Made by a program: the position numbers and the translations under genes
Assembly (NCBI RefSeq): GCF_000832015.1
Contig: NZ_JXCJ01000001.1
Span: 2,885,900-2,949,899, forward strand
Direction: 5' to 3'
From: Gilvimarinus agarilyticus
GTDB taxonomy: Bacteria > Pseudomonadota > Gammaproteobacteria > Pseudomonadales > Cellvibrionaceae
Length of the DNA stretch: 64,000 bases
Shown: positions 46,504-54,746 of the stretch, in pieces
Layout: each line of letters opens with the position of its first letter
How positions within the stretch are numbered: position 1 is the stretch's first letter
The notes under the pieces: generated by a model
What the model was told of the DNA's origin: nothing
Database searches by the model: none
The model's input: the letters and a program-made list of their open reading frames with translations, nothing else

Positions 46504-46836
46504 ATGGGTCGTTCTGCATGGATAGTTGCCTTAACACTGGCCGCGACAAGCGCCGCCAGTGTCGGCCAACCCGTCAACAACTACACGTACGTCTGTGAGC
46601 TGGATAACAGCCGGCGACTGATTGAGGTGGTGTACCTGCTGCCGGATCAAAAAGTCCCCTGCGAGGTACGCTACCAAAAAGATGAAGAAACCGCCGAAGT
46701 GCTCTGGCGCGCGGACAATCAAGAAGGCTTTTGCGAGAGTAACGCCCAAAGCCTGATCAAACAGCAGCGCGACTGGGGTTTTACCTGCGACAGCAATGAT
46801 CCAATACCGCGCTCCACAGCTTTTAACCTGTACTGA
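46504..46836 (+). CDS. Small cysteine-containing secreted protein, unknown function
   Basis: A 110-residue exported protein that I do not recognise. The start at 46504 follows GGAGAAG and gives a signal peptide GRSAWIVALTLAATSAASVG with cleavage near residue 21. The mature part has four cysteines (YVCELD, VPCEVRY, GFCESN, FTCDSN), probably two disulfides, suggesting a periplasmic location. No domain is apparent. It lies between folD and truC with short gaps on both sides, so it is probably co-transcribed with them. Confidence 0.75.
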   Translation: MGRSAWIVALTLAATSAASVGQPVNNYTYVCELDNSRRLIEVVYLLPDQKVPCEVRYQKDEETAEVLWRADNQEGFCESNAQSLIKQQRDWGFTCDSNDPIPRSTAFNLY

Positions 46837-46847
46837 TACCCTTATAA

Positions 46848-47636
46848 GTGAATGCCCCTATCCACACACCTGAAGGTGAGCGCGAGCTCACCATCCTCTA
46901 CCGGGACGAGTGGCTGGTGGCGATCAACAAACCCAGTGGTTTACTGGTGCATCGCAGCCCCATCGACCGGCACGAAACCCGCTTCGCCATTCAATTGTTG
47001 CGCGATCAAATAGGCCAGCGAGTTTACCCTGTACACCGGCTCGACAAACCAACCTCGGGCGTACTGTTGTTTGCGCTCGATAGCGACACCGCCCGCCGAC
47101 TCAATCAAGCTTGGCAAATGGGTCAGGTATCAAAACACTATGTGGCGCTGGTTCGTGGTTATCTGGAGCCGGTAGATGTCGATTATCCGCTGCGCTATCA
47201 AGCCGACAAACACGGCGACGCTGCCGGCTGCGATCAACCTCTGCAAAGCGCGCAAACTTCATTTACTCCGCTCGCGCAAACCGAGCTGCCCGAAGCTGTT
47301 GACCGCTACCCTACCAGCCGCTACTCGCTGGTACATTGTCGCCCCGCCACTGGGCGTAAACACCAAATAAGGCGCCACCTAAAACACTTGCGACACCCGA
47401 TTATTGGCGACCCTAAGTACGGCAAGAGCGTGCACAACCACTTTTTTGCCCGCCGCTTTGGTGCCGACCGATTACTACTGGCCGCCACGCAACTGCAGCT
47501 GGAGCACCCACTAACAGGCGAGCCCCTGGTCATAAATGCCCCCATTGGGGGTCGATTCGGCCAGACCATCGACACACTTGGGTGGCGCACCAGTTTGCCC
47601 GCTCCCTGGCGGAATACTACCCATGCGACTGGATAA
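46848..47636 (+). CDS. truC: tRNA pseudouridine(65) synthase (TruC-type)
   Basis: A 262-residue RluA-family pseudouridine synthase, most like TruC, which modifies U65 in tRNA-Ile and tRNA-Asp. The catalytic Asp is in VYPVHRLDKPTSGVLLFALD. LVAINKPSGLLVHRS is the preceding family block, and HCRPATGRKHQIRRHLKHLRHPIIGDPKYG (here HCRPATGRKHQIRRHLKH) the RNA-binding part; TruC has this HQIRRHLKH form. The start is GTG at 46848, 11 bases after the previous gene. Its end overlaps rsuA by 14 bases. Confidence 0.92.
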   Translation: MNAPIHTPEGERELTILYRDEWLVAINKPSGLLVHRSPIDRHETRFAIQLLRDQIGQRVYPVHRLDKPTSGVLLFALDSDTARRLNQAWQMGQVSKHYVALVRGYLEPVDVDYPLRYQADKHGDAAGCDQPLQSAQTSFTPLAQTELPEAVDRYPTSRYSLVHCRPATGRKHQIRRHLKHLRHPIIGDPKYGKSVHNHFFARRFGADRLLLAATQLQLEHPLTGEPLVINAPIGGRFGQTIDTLGWRTSLPAPWRNTTHATG

Positions 47637-48333
47637 ATTTATCGCTCACTGTACAGGCGCCAGTCGCTCGGAAGTTAAACGTTGGATTCGGGCCAAGTGC
47701 GTCACAGTGGCCGGCATTACCACCACCGACCCGCGCCACTATATTGCTCCCCCGGATGAAGTGACCTTGAACGGCTCGCCACTGGCCTACCCGCACGCAC
47801 GCTACTATATGCTGCATAAACCCGAAGGCGTTGTGTGCAGCAATGAAGATGGCGAACACCCCACAGCGCTCGACTGCTTAACCGGTATCCACCGCGAAGG
47901 ACTACAAATCGCGGGCCGGCTCGATAAAGACACCACGGGACTGGTCTTGATTACCGACGACGGCCAATGGAATCACACCATTACCGCCCCGCGAGCGGCA
48001 AAAAATAAAGTATATTGTGTCTCGCTGGCCAAGCCGATTAGCGCGCAGTGCATGGCGCAGTTTGCCGAGGGGATATTACTAAAAGGCGAGAGCAAACCCA
48101 CCAGACCTGCAAACGTCGCGCCCATAACAGACACAAAAGTGCGAGTGACCTTACACGAGGGGCGCTACCATCAGGTAAAGCGTATGTTCGCTGCCTGTGG
48201 CAATCATGTAACCGCCCTACACCGCGAGTCCGTAGCAGGCATTGTGCTTGATGCTGCCCTTGCGCCCGGCCAGTTTCGGCCTCTCACCCAGGCAGAGATT
48301 AACCTTTCAAAAAGTACGAGTACCGATGAATGA
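47623..48333 (+). CDS. rsuA: 16S rRNA pseudouridine(516) synthase (RsuA-type)
   Basis: A 236-residue RsuA-family enzyme, expected to make pseudouridine 516 in 16S rRNA. An N-terminal S4 RNA-binding domain (MRLDKFIAHCTGASRSEVK, about 1-58) precedes the catalytic domain. The key Asp is in AGRLDKDTTGLVLITDDGQW, with YYMLHKPEGVVCSNED and EGRYHQVKRMFAACGNHV typical of RsuA. The start at 47623 lies inside the end of truC and has GGCGGA upstream. It overlaps rsmC by ATGA, so the three genes form a tight RNA-modification unit. Confidence 0.92.
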   Translation: MRLDKFIAHCTGASRSEVKRWIRAKCVTVAGITTTDPRHYIAPPDEVTLNGSPLAYPHARYYMLHKPEGVVCSNEDGEHPTALDCLTGIHREGLQIAGRLDKDTTGLVLITDDGQWNHTITAPRAAKNKVYCVSLAKPISAQCMAQFAEGILLKGESKPTRPANVAPITDTKVRVTLHEGRYHQVKRMFAACGNHVTALHRESVAGIVLDAALAPGQFRPLTQAEINLSKSTSTDE

Positions 48334-49406
48334 CTGACCCCGCACTGGAATGGCTCTACCGGCAATACCAAAACGCCAGTACCGGGCACCGTAGCCTTTG
48401 GCTGTGCGATGAAGCCGCACGCGAGTTTACCGAGCAATTACCTCAACGCGCGGGCACACTGTTTGTCAGCAACCGCTGGGATGTCGCCACCCGTCTGGAG
48501 CAAGCCCAGCACGAGGTAACGTTTAATGACTTTAACCTCGATAAAATAGCAAGTGATTCACTCGATACCTTTTACTACCGGCTCTCCAAAGAAAAGCCCG
48601 TCGTACACCATATTATTAACGCCGCCGCCCGCACCCTAAAGCCGGGAGGCGAGCTGATTATTGCCGGCTTAAAAAACGAGGGGGCTAAAACCATACTCGA
48701 TAAAGCCGCCAAGCGGCTCGGCTGCGCCAAAGCCACGCAAAAAAATGGCCTGGCCTACGGTGCGCGCTTAAGTAAAGGCCAGCTTAGCGCTCCACTCGAC
48801 GATAGCGACTATCAACGCTTGCGCCCTATTGCCACACTCAACGAAGGTACTGGCAACGAGCTCCCGTTATGGAGCAAACCCGGTCAGTTTGGCTGGCAAA
48901 AAACCGATGCCGGCAGCGCGTTTTTAATCGACACTGTAACGTCGCAGGCAATGCCAACCGGGCAGCCGCTAACCGTTTTAGACCTGGGGTGTGGGTACGG
49001 TTACCTAAGCGTGTGTGCCGCCCATAGTTTTTTGCACGGGCACACCGCACACTACACACTCACCGACAATAACGCGGCGGCACTTTACAGCGCGCGCTAC
49101 AATTGTGAGCAACTGGGCCTAAGTGCCGATGTTGTTGCCTCGGACGCGGGGCAAGAAATCAACGATCGTTTTGATTTGATTTTGTGTAACCCACCCTTTC
49201 ATCAAGGCTTTAGTGTCAGCGACGATTTAACCGAGCGATTTATCGCCAGTGCCGGAGCCCACCTAAACAACAATGGGCAGGCTTTTTTTGTAGTGAATGC
49301 TTTTATCGGTATCGAACAAAAAGCCAAAGCGTATTTTTCTGAGTGTCAGGAGCTGGCCAATAACCGCCAATTTAAAGTGCTTAAGTTTACCGGCCCAAAA
49401 CGCTAA
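48330..49406 (+). CDS. rsmC: 16S rRNA (guanine(1207)-N2)-methyltransferase
   Basis: A 358-residue enzyme with two Rossmann-like halves, as in RsmC/RlmG. The N-terminal one (about 1-170) is degenerate and helps substrate binding. The C-terminal one binds SAM (LTVLDLGCGYGYLSVCAA) and has the catalytic ILCNPPFHQGFSVSDDL. The PGQFGWQKTDAGSAFLID linker is characteristic. Its ATG overlaps the rsuA stop. The 3' end overlaps the opposing methyltransferase gene by four bases. Confidence 0.93.
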   Translation: MTDPALEWLYRQYQNASTGHRSLWLCDEAAREFTEQLPQRAGTLFVSNRWDVATRLEQAQHEVTFNDFNLDKIASDSLDTFYYRLSKEKPVVHHIINAAARTLKPGGELIIAGLKNEGAKTILDKAAKRLGCAKATQKNGLAYGARLSKGQLSAPLDDSDYQRLRPIATLNEGTGNELPLWSKPGQFGWQKTDAGSAFLIDTVTSQAMPTGQPLTVLDLGCGYGYLSVCAAHSFLHGHTAHYTLTDNNAAALYSARYNCEQLGLSADVVASDAGQEINDRFDLILCNPPFHQGFSVSDDLTERFIASAGAHLNNNGQAFFVVNAFIGIEQKAKAYFSECQELANNRQFKVLKFTGPKR

Positions 49407-50137
49407 AGGCCGCAAAGCTCCGCGATACAATAATCCCGGCGCCGGGAGGCCGGCAACACGGCCTCGGCAAGAGGCTTCCAGCCTGGTGTTAGCGGTTGAC
49501 GATAAAAGGCGCCGATGCAGTTCTCATAGCGTCGGTGACGCCATTCCAACGCCTGGGCAAAACCAACCGCACCTTCACCTAGCGAGCGCCAGGCGGTTTT
49601 TAACTCGGCATTTGCGGCAAAGTTAACCACTAACAATCCCCGCCGCGTTAATGCCCGGCACAAAGCCCGGGCCCATTGCGACGACATATCCACCACCCGG
49701 GTAGGCTCGCCCTCGGAGGCAGCAAATAAATCATCCACAATGACATCAAAACCGGGGCCGCGATAAACCTTCATAAAGGCAATGGCATCGGCCTCCAGCA
49801 GTAAAGTATTGGGGCCGCCAGCGGCAAAAAACTGCCGCGCAATTTGTAAGTGCACGGGGTTAATATCCACACCAATAATCAGAGCGCGCGGGTAACGTTG
49901 GCGCAGTTTACGCACCACCGCCCCGCCACCAACCCCCAGCACCAATATGCGCCGCACCTGCTGATCGGCAAGCAAGGTGGTGGGCAACCACAACAAATCC
50001 CACACGCTTCCGTCGAATTCTCGGTTAGGGTGATACTGGGTGTGAAATACGCCGTCACTATACAGGCGCACGGTTTGCCCGGCGCGCACCACGCGATAGT
50101 GCTGGCCGTGACGGTCGCGATAATTAAACAAATCCAT
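49403..50137 (-). CDS. Spermidine-synthase-like methyltransferase
   Basis: A 244-residue protein with the spermidine-synthase fold. The SAM/dcSAM site reads ILVLGVGGGAVVRKLRQ and LIIGVDINPVHLQIARQFF, followed by DVIVDDLFAASEG. The usual polyamine-binding N-terminal part is short, and the family role could be aminopropyl or methyl transfer; I cannot decide. The start is the ATG at 50137; a GTG at 50149 is an alternative. It overlaps the J-domain gene by 14 bases (same strand) and meets rsmC tail to tail with shared stop bases. Confidence 0.8.
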   Translation of the reverse strand: MDLFNYRDRHGQHYRVVRAGQTVRLYSDGVFHTQYHPNREFDGSVWDLLWLPTTLLADQQVRRILVLGVGGGAVVRKLRQRYPRALIIGVDINPVHLQIARQFFAAGGPNTLLLEADAIAFMKVYRGPGFDVIVDDLFAASEGEPTRVVDMSSQWARALCRALTRRGLLVVNFAANAELKTAWRSLGEGAVGFAQALEWRHRRYENCIGAFYRQPLTPGWKPLAEAVLPASRRRDYCIAELCGL

Positions 50138-50723
50138 CGCTGGCCACACCCCGGCGCAACACCGCCATTGCCCAATTGATTTCTTGCAGCTGCTCGGTAT
50201 CGCCTCCGCGATCCGGGTGCTGCGCCATCGCTAAGCGCCGATAACGCTGTTTGACCTCGGCTATAGTGACCGGCGCTGTCAGCGATAAAACCCGCAGCGC
50301 CTGCTCACGCTCACCAGAGTTCACGGGTTTAGCGGCAACTTGCTGCCAGAAGTCATTCAGCAAATCTTCCACGCTCTGCTCGGTGGCCACATGAAAGTGC
50401 GACCAATTAAGGTAGTACTCACGCAATTTAGACTCGCGTGTACCCGCCACCGCTTGGCCAGTGGCTTGCTCAAGCGCGCGCACTTTTACATCCAACAACC
50501 CAATATCCAGATCTAGCCCCTGCCCGTGCAACTCGTCGCGCCACAAATACAACGCATTAAACAAGGCAAAATGCGTTTGAAACAACAACAGTGAATTACT
50601 GCCGTAATTACCGGGCAGCAGCTCTTGCGCCACCAAATGTTTTATCAAGCTCTGCTCGCTGTACTCTTGGCCCGGCTCGTTGAGTAAAAGACTCAACGGC
50701 TCAAGCAATGGATTGGTCTCCAT
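50124..50723 (-). CDS. J-domain (DnaJ-related) protein
   Basis: A 199-residue protein. The first ~130 residues are a DNAJ-related N-terminal domain (LNEPGQEYSEQSLIKHLVAQ, YYLNWSHFHVATEQSVEDLL). The last ~55 are a truncated J domain whose VKQRYRRLAMAQHPDRGGDT has the essential HPD tripeptide. It should stimulate an Hsp70 such as DnaK; the client is unknown. The J domain is at the C-terminus, unlike DnaJ. Translationally overlapping with the following methyltransferase. Confidence 0.87.
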   Translation of the reverse strand: METNPLLEPLSLLLNEPGQEYSEQSLIKHLVAQELLPGNYGSNSLLLFQTHFALFNALYLWRDELHGQGLDLDIGLLDVKVRALEQATGQAVAGTRESKLREYYLNWSHFHVATEQSVEDLLNDFWQQVAAKPVNSGEREQALRVLSLTAPVTIAEVKQRYRRLAMAQHPDRGGDTEQLQEINWAMAVLRRGVASDGFV

Positions 50724-50899
50724 AAAATTCCAAACTAGCTGAATGATTGGGTGCCTAACGGCTCTCTACAGTATAGCGATTGGGCTCTCGAGTGACGACC
50801 AATGCCACCGGCTATCCCATTGAATTGTATAGAGTTAATACAAACTGAAGGGTTTTTACACGAACACCCTATTTTCTTACATTTTTTTCACATCAGGGG

Positions 50900-50926
50900 T
50901 TGACCAAGTTGGGATCGCTCTATAAT
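50900..50926 (+). promoter_or_regulatory. Promoter of tRNA-Asn
   Basis: TTGACC and TATAAT with a 15-base spacer, followed by ATGCGCACC, the same discriminator sequence as in the tRNA-Pro cluster promoter. It ends 32 bases before the tRNA. Confidence 0.7.
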
Positions 50927-50958
50927 ATGCGCACCACTTCCACAGCGGAAGTCACTGA

Positions 50959-51034
50959 TCCGCCTTAGCTCAGTTGGTAGAGCAAATGACTGTTAATCAT
51001 TGGGTCGCTGGTTCGAGCCCAGCAGGCGGAGCCA
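50959..51034 (+). tRNA. tRNA-Asn (anticodon GTT)
   Basis: A 76-base tRNA with CCA encoded. TCCGCCT pairs with AGGCGGA, the anticodon arm AATGA-CTGTTAA-TCATT gives GUU, and the T arm is GCTGG-TTCGAGC-CCAGC. A single gene with its own promoter and terminator. Confidence 0.96.
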
Positions 51035-51041
51035 AATATTG

Positions 51042-51077
51042 AAAAAGGCCGCATCACTTAGATGCGGCCTTTTTTTT
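51042..51077 (+). terminator. Intrinsic terminator after tRNA-Asn
   Basis: GGCCGCATC and GATGCGGCC pair around a 5-base loop, followed by eight T. It begins eight bases after the tRNA. Confidence 0.95.
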
Positions 51078-51124
51078 GGCTGCTATAAGCCAACTACTCA
51101 GTTTTTATTGTTAAGGATACGGCT

Positions 51125-51406
51125 ATGTTCGATGTCAATAATTATTTCGAGGGCAAGGTTGCCTCTATTGCCTTTCAGGGTGAAAAGCTTCCCGCCACCG
51201 TCGGCGTAATGGCCCCGGGCGATTACGAGTTTGGCACCAGCCAAAAAGAGTATATGTCAGTCATCAGTGGCGCCCTCACCGTTAAACTGCCCGGCAGCGA
51301 TGATTGGGTTACCTACGGTGCTGGCGAAACATTTGAAATCGATGCCAATCAGAAGTTCGGCGTTAAAGTAGCCGCTGATACCGCCTACCTGTGCCTGTAC
51401 GAGTAA
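51125..51406 (+). CDS. ppnP: Pyrimidine/purine nucleoside phosphorylase (PpnP)
   Basis: A 93-residue single-domain cupin (formerly DUF1255/YaiE). PpnP phosphorolyses several purine and pyrimidine nucleosides to base and ribose 1-phosphate. [38 protein letters not shown] (here [19 protein letters not shown]) and [19 protein letters not shown] are the family blocks. AAGGA precedes the ATG. It is transcribed separately, after the tRNA-Asn terminator. Confidence 0.95.
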   Translation: MFDVNNYFEGKVASIAFQGEKLPATVGVMAPGDYEFGTSQKEYMSVISGALTVKLPGSDDWVTYGAGETFEIDANQKFGVKVAADTAYLCLYE

Positions 51407-51429
51407 TCTGCATCAGCCTTCCTGCGAAT

Positions 51430-52947
51430 TTAGTCGTCGGCGCACGCCTCCCATTGCTCGCGCCGGCCGGCCAAAAACGCCTCTAGCTGCGCCAACGCGC
51501 AGCTTTTACTGCCAAGTACGTGATGTCCAATCCCTTCGAACTCCGTGAGTTTGCTCAGAGGCCACTGGCGCTGTAACTCGCGCGCCCAACTCGCCGGAGT
51601 AATGGGGTCAAACTCCCCTGCCAATAACGCCACTCGCTGCGGTGGTGGTGGCAACTCCAGCGGGTGCCCTGTTGGCCACTGCAGGCAAATCTGATCCTGC
51701 CACATTCCCTCTAAGTAAGGCCTAAGCGGTCCATGGCGCGCCAGCTCAGCGCTAAACTCCCGCTGCGTTCCCAAGCGGTTATCACGGCAATCTACCGCCA
51801 TAAAGGTAAGGCTTGTAATCGAATCGGACAGCGCCTGAGAGACAAACAACTGCATTAGTTGCTGCAGGGGTGCTCTGTCCCGCTCTCTCACAGCCGACAA
51901 CGCGCTCACCACATCGGCCCAGCGGTGGCGGTGGTAGCTGGCAGCAAACACCGCCGCCAAAAAACGATGATCATTAACCACCATGCGCTTGGGCAAGCCA
52001 TCCACCCGAACATCCACCTGCATTGGCATAGTGCGCAAAGTCGCCAACCCGTTAAATAGCGCCGCCTCCAACGCCTGGGCACTAACGGGCTCGCCTGGGT
52101 TATGGCGCCGCCAGGCGCTCTGGCAATCGACATCTTCACTGCAGGCGTTATAAAAACCCGCCAAAGCCCGCGCTAAGGTGCCTGGCCACTCGATAAAGCC
52201 GCCGCGTTCCGGGGGGTAAACAGAATCTAATACCATAGAGGCGAGCTCAGGCCCTTCGCTGTTGGCCAGCGACTCGGCCTGTAGCGCCAGCGCCAGGCGC
52301 GAACCGTAGGAAACACCCAGCACGTGCCAGCGCTTAACCCCCAGGGCGTGACCCAGCGAGTAAATATCCTTCGCGCTGACGCGTGTGCCGTAATCGAGCG
52401 GATGAAACTCAGGCATGCTCGTTAAACACTGCTGGAGCACCTGCCTTGCTTCGAGCCACTCTTGCTGCAGCGAAAGATTACGCCGCAACACATCGGCACT
52501 AAAACGCTCGTACGCGTGACACACAGGTAGAGGCGTACTGGCACCCGTACCACGCCGATCGATTAACACCAAATCGCGGCGCAAACCGGCAAAGTCTCTC
52601 CAGTCGCGCCAGCGCTCTAGTGCCCGTCCATCATTGATGTCGGCGCCGGCGCCGGGGCCTCCTTGTAAATATAAAATGGGCTCGGCCTGCTTATCCGCGC
52701 CACGATAATGCACCACCACCACCGGTAACTTAAATTGCCCACCGGGGGTATGCCAGCGCCCGCAAGTCACCTCTACGTCGGTGGCAGGTGGGCATGGAGC
52801 CTCTTGCCACCGACCGGGTGCATTAAGATTTATGGCTGCCGAAACCTGCTTCGGGGTATCAACAGCCGTAAACAATAGCCATACAAACGCGGCGACAAGC
52901 CCAATCGCCGCTACGAGCCCTAGCCGCCACCTCAACACGCGGGCCAT
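51430..52947 (-). CDS. Alpha/beta hydrolase of the tripeptidyl-aminopeptidase type
   Basis: A 505-residue envelope hydrolase. An N-terminal hydrophobic helix (about 8-28) anchors or exports it. The oxyanion block is LYLQGGPGAGADIND and the nucleophile elbow VLGVSYGSRLALAL. VDCRDNR and a C-terminal TAP-like domain, with LLAGEFDPITPASWAREL (Asp) and FEGIGHHVLGSK (His), complete the triad. The family includes tripeptidyl aminopeptidases and prolyl-type peptidases; substrate unknown. It overlaps the following pseudouridine synthase gene by 16 bases at its start. Confidence 0.88.
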   Translation of the reverse strand: MARVLRWRLGLVAAIGLVAAFVWLLFTAVDTPKQVSAAINLNAPGRWQEAPCPPATDVEVTCGRWHTPGGQFKLPVVVVHYRGADKQAEPILYLQGGPGAGADINDGRALERWRDWRDFAGLRRDLVLIDRRGTGASTPLPVCHAYERFSADVLRRNLSLQQEWLEARQVLQQCLTSMPEFHPLDYGTRVSAKDIYSLGHALGVKRWHVLGVSYGSRLALALQAESLANSEGPELASMVLDSVYPPERGGFIEWPGTLARALAGFYNACSEDVDCQSAWRRHNPGEPVSAQALEAALFNGLATLRTMPMQVDVRVDGLPKRMVVNDHRFLAAVFAASYHRHRWADVVSALSAVRERDRAPLQQLMQLFVSQALSDSITSLTFMAVDCRDNRLGTQREFSAELARHGPLRPYLEGMWQDQICLQWPTGHPLELPPPPQRVALLAGEFDPITPASWARELQRQWPLSKLTEFEGIGHHVLGSKSCALAQLEAFLAGRREQWEACADD

Positions 52948-53600
52948 TTAAGGCTCCAGGGCTCGCCAAAGTCGGTCATTGCCGAGGTAAAAGCGGCGTC
53001 GCAAAAGTGCTGCCCCATTGTGGGCATATAGGTAAATCGCTGAAACTCGCCATCGAGGGTAAAGCCTAACGAATAGGCGTGCAGGTACACCCGGTCAGCG
53101 GGAGCCGCCCCGTAAAGGGCATCTCCTAAAATTGGCGCCCCCACGCTTTTTAAGGCGACGCGTATTTGGTGGGTGCGCCCTGTGGCGGGTTTGACCAAAA
53201 ACAAGCGCAACCCCGGGGATACACTGGTACTGATAAACGCCGTCCGGGCGGGATTGCTGCGCTTGCGGGTTAGCATCCAGGCGCCGCGGCGGGCGGCAGC
53301 CATATCGCCAATGACCGCACCCTGCTTTTTGCCGGGTTTTTTATCGCTCAGGGCCAGATAATACTTCTCGACCTGACGCGCGCTAAATTGCGCGCAAAGC
53401 TGCTGATTAGCGGCCGCGGATTTGGCCATTACCATCAAGCCGGAGGTGGGCTTATCCAGTCGGTGCACCGGGTACAGAGAGCCGTATGACTCAGCGACGC
53501 TCGCAAACAGCCCAGCCTCGCCCTGCTCGGAATGAAAGCTGACCCCGGCGTGCTTATTGATTACCACCACCTGATCGGACTGCCAAATTACATCAAACAT
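52932..53600 (-). CDS. RluA-family pseudouridine synthase (TIGR01621-like)
   Basis: A 222-residue pseudouridine synthase. The catalytic Asp is in LYPVHRLDKPTSGLMVMAKS, with VVVINKHAGVSFHSE before it and VKPATGRTHQIRVALKSVGAPILGD (as KPATGRTHQIRVALKSVGAP) after it. It has no S4 domain. It resembles the short TIGR01621 group, whose RNA target is unassigned. Upstream gene of the pair with the TAP-type hydrolase; there is no obvious functional link between the two. Confidence 0.9.
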   Translation of the reverse strand: MFDVIWQSDQVVVINKHAGVSFHSEQGEAGLFASVAESYGSLYPVHRLDKPTSGLMVMAKSAAANQQLCAQFSARQVEKYYLALSDKKPGKKQGAVIGDMAAARRGAWMLTRKRSNPARTAFISTSVSPGLRLFLVKPATGRTHQIRVALKSVGAPILGDALYGAAPADRVYLHAYSLGFTLDGEFQRFTYMPTMGQHFCDAAFTSAMTDFGEPWSLKWPAC

Positions 53601-54095
53601 ACCAACCTATTAAGTCAGGGGGCCGAAAACGGCCATCATGGGGGTCTATATTACCGTAAAAAGTATAACCAGACGGCGCTAAGAGCCAGATCAACTAACC
53701 AGCCCATAGCCATAAAAACTGACAGTGCTACACTTATTACAGGTGTCCGTCCGCCAGCATAACGGGATACGCTCGACGACAGTGTTAGCATAGAGGGATT
53801 CTGGCAGCGCTGATGAGCCTACGTTACCTGTGAGTGTCCACTCGATACTCCACCACGATCCGACAATGCACGCCCTAGCTCCGCGTGTTTCGGTGCACAA
53901 AAGATACCTAGCGGCATTGACCAGCTGCAATGACGGCGGCGGACACCTTTTCCTTTCACAGACATTCCTTTTAAAGCGCTTTTGGTGCCCCTTACCCCAC
54001 CCACCCTATCACCTACGATTATTGCCCTCATATCAGCGCCTGCTACCACTGCGCTACAATACGCGCTTTAACACTCAGACCGCCTTTGTATATCT
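53601..54095. other. Gene-free stretch between the pseudouridine synthase and the acyltransferase
   Basis: 495 bases between divergent genes. The open frames inside it lack ribosome sites and any family resemblance. TACAAT at 54053-54058 could be a -10 for the acyltransferase, but I do not see a good -35. Nothing else is recognised. Confidence 0.4.
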
Positions 54096-54713
54096 ATGCC
54101 AGACTCCGCCGACTATCAAGCTCAGCATAAGCATCGTTTAAGCTACATGCCATGGCTGTATTACCGCCTAAAACCCCGGCACCTGGCGTGGGCCACCCCA
54201 TGGCAACATGAGATTCAAGCTCAGCTACGCGCCCTGGAGACTGTCGAAATCGGTAAAAACGTCTTTATCGCGCCTGAAGCCCGGCTATTTGCCGAACCCG
54301 GCCGCCCCATCGTGATCGGCGACAACAGCTACATCGCCGCCGATACCGTGCTGCATGGGCCCGTTACGCTGGGGCAGCATGTATCGATTAATCATCACGC
54401 CAGCTTAGATGGCGGCCGGGCGGGCATCGTCATTGGCGATCACTGCCGGATTGCCGCTTATTGCTCGCTGTATGCGTTTAACCATGGGCTGGCGCCCGAT
54501 CGACTGATTCGTGATCAGGCGGTCAGCTCCAGAGGTATTTGCATACAAAGCGATGTGTGGCTCGGCAGCCACACCGGCGTCGTGGACGGCGTCACCATGG
54601 CCGAGGGCGCCGTAGCGGGAATGCACTCAGTGGTAACCCGAGATGTAGACGCTTATCAGATCGTCGCTGGCAACCCGGCGCGGGCTATTGGCCAGCGCCA
54701 AAACAACAAATAA
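54096..54713 (+). CDS. Hexapeptide-repeat acyltransferase
   Basis: A 205-residue left-handed beta-helix acyltransferase. The repeats run from about 48 to 185 (VEIGKNVFIAPEARL, IVIGDNSYIAADTVL, IVIGDHCRIAAYCSL, GVVDGVTMAEGAVAGMHSVV). The catalytic His is probably in YAFNHGLAPDR, as in maltose/galactoside acetyltransferases and capsule O-acetyltransferases. An N-terminal ~40-residue helical lead is atypical. Substrate is unknown; sugars of surface polysaccharide are a reasonable guess. Single gene. Confidence 0.85.
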   Translation: MPDSADYQAQHKHRLSYMPWLYYRLKPRHLAWATPWQHEIQAQLRALETVEIGKNVFIAPEARLFAEPGRPIVIGDNSYIAADTVLHGPVTLGQHVSINHHASLDGGRAGIVIGDHCRIAAYCSLYAFNHGLAPDRLIRDQAVSSRGICIQSDVWLGSHTGVVDGVTMAEGAVAGMHSVVTRDVDAYQIVAGNPARAIGQRQNNK

Positions 54714-54746
54714 CGCCAAAGCAATGAGCTACGCAATTGCTAGGCG

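Noticed and set aside
53691-54141. Small open frames in the 53.6-54.1 kb gap
   Set aside because: No ribosome sites, atypical composition, no recognisable motif; one overlaps the acyltransferase in another frame.
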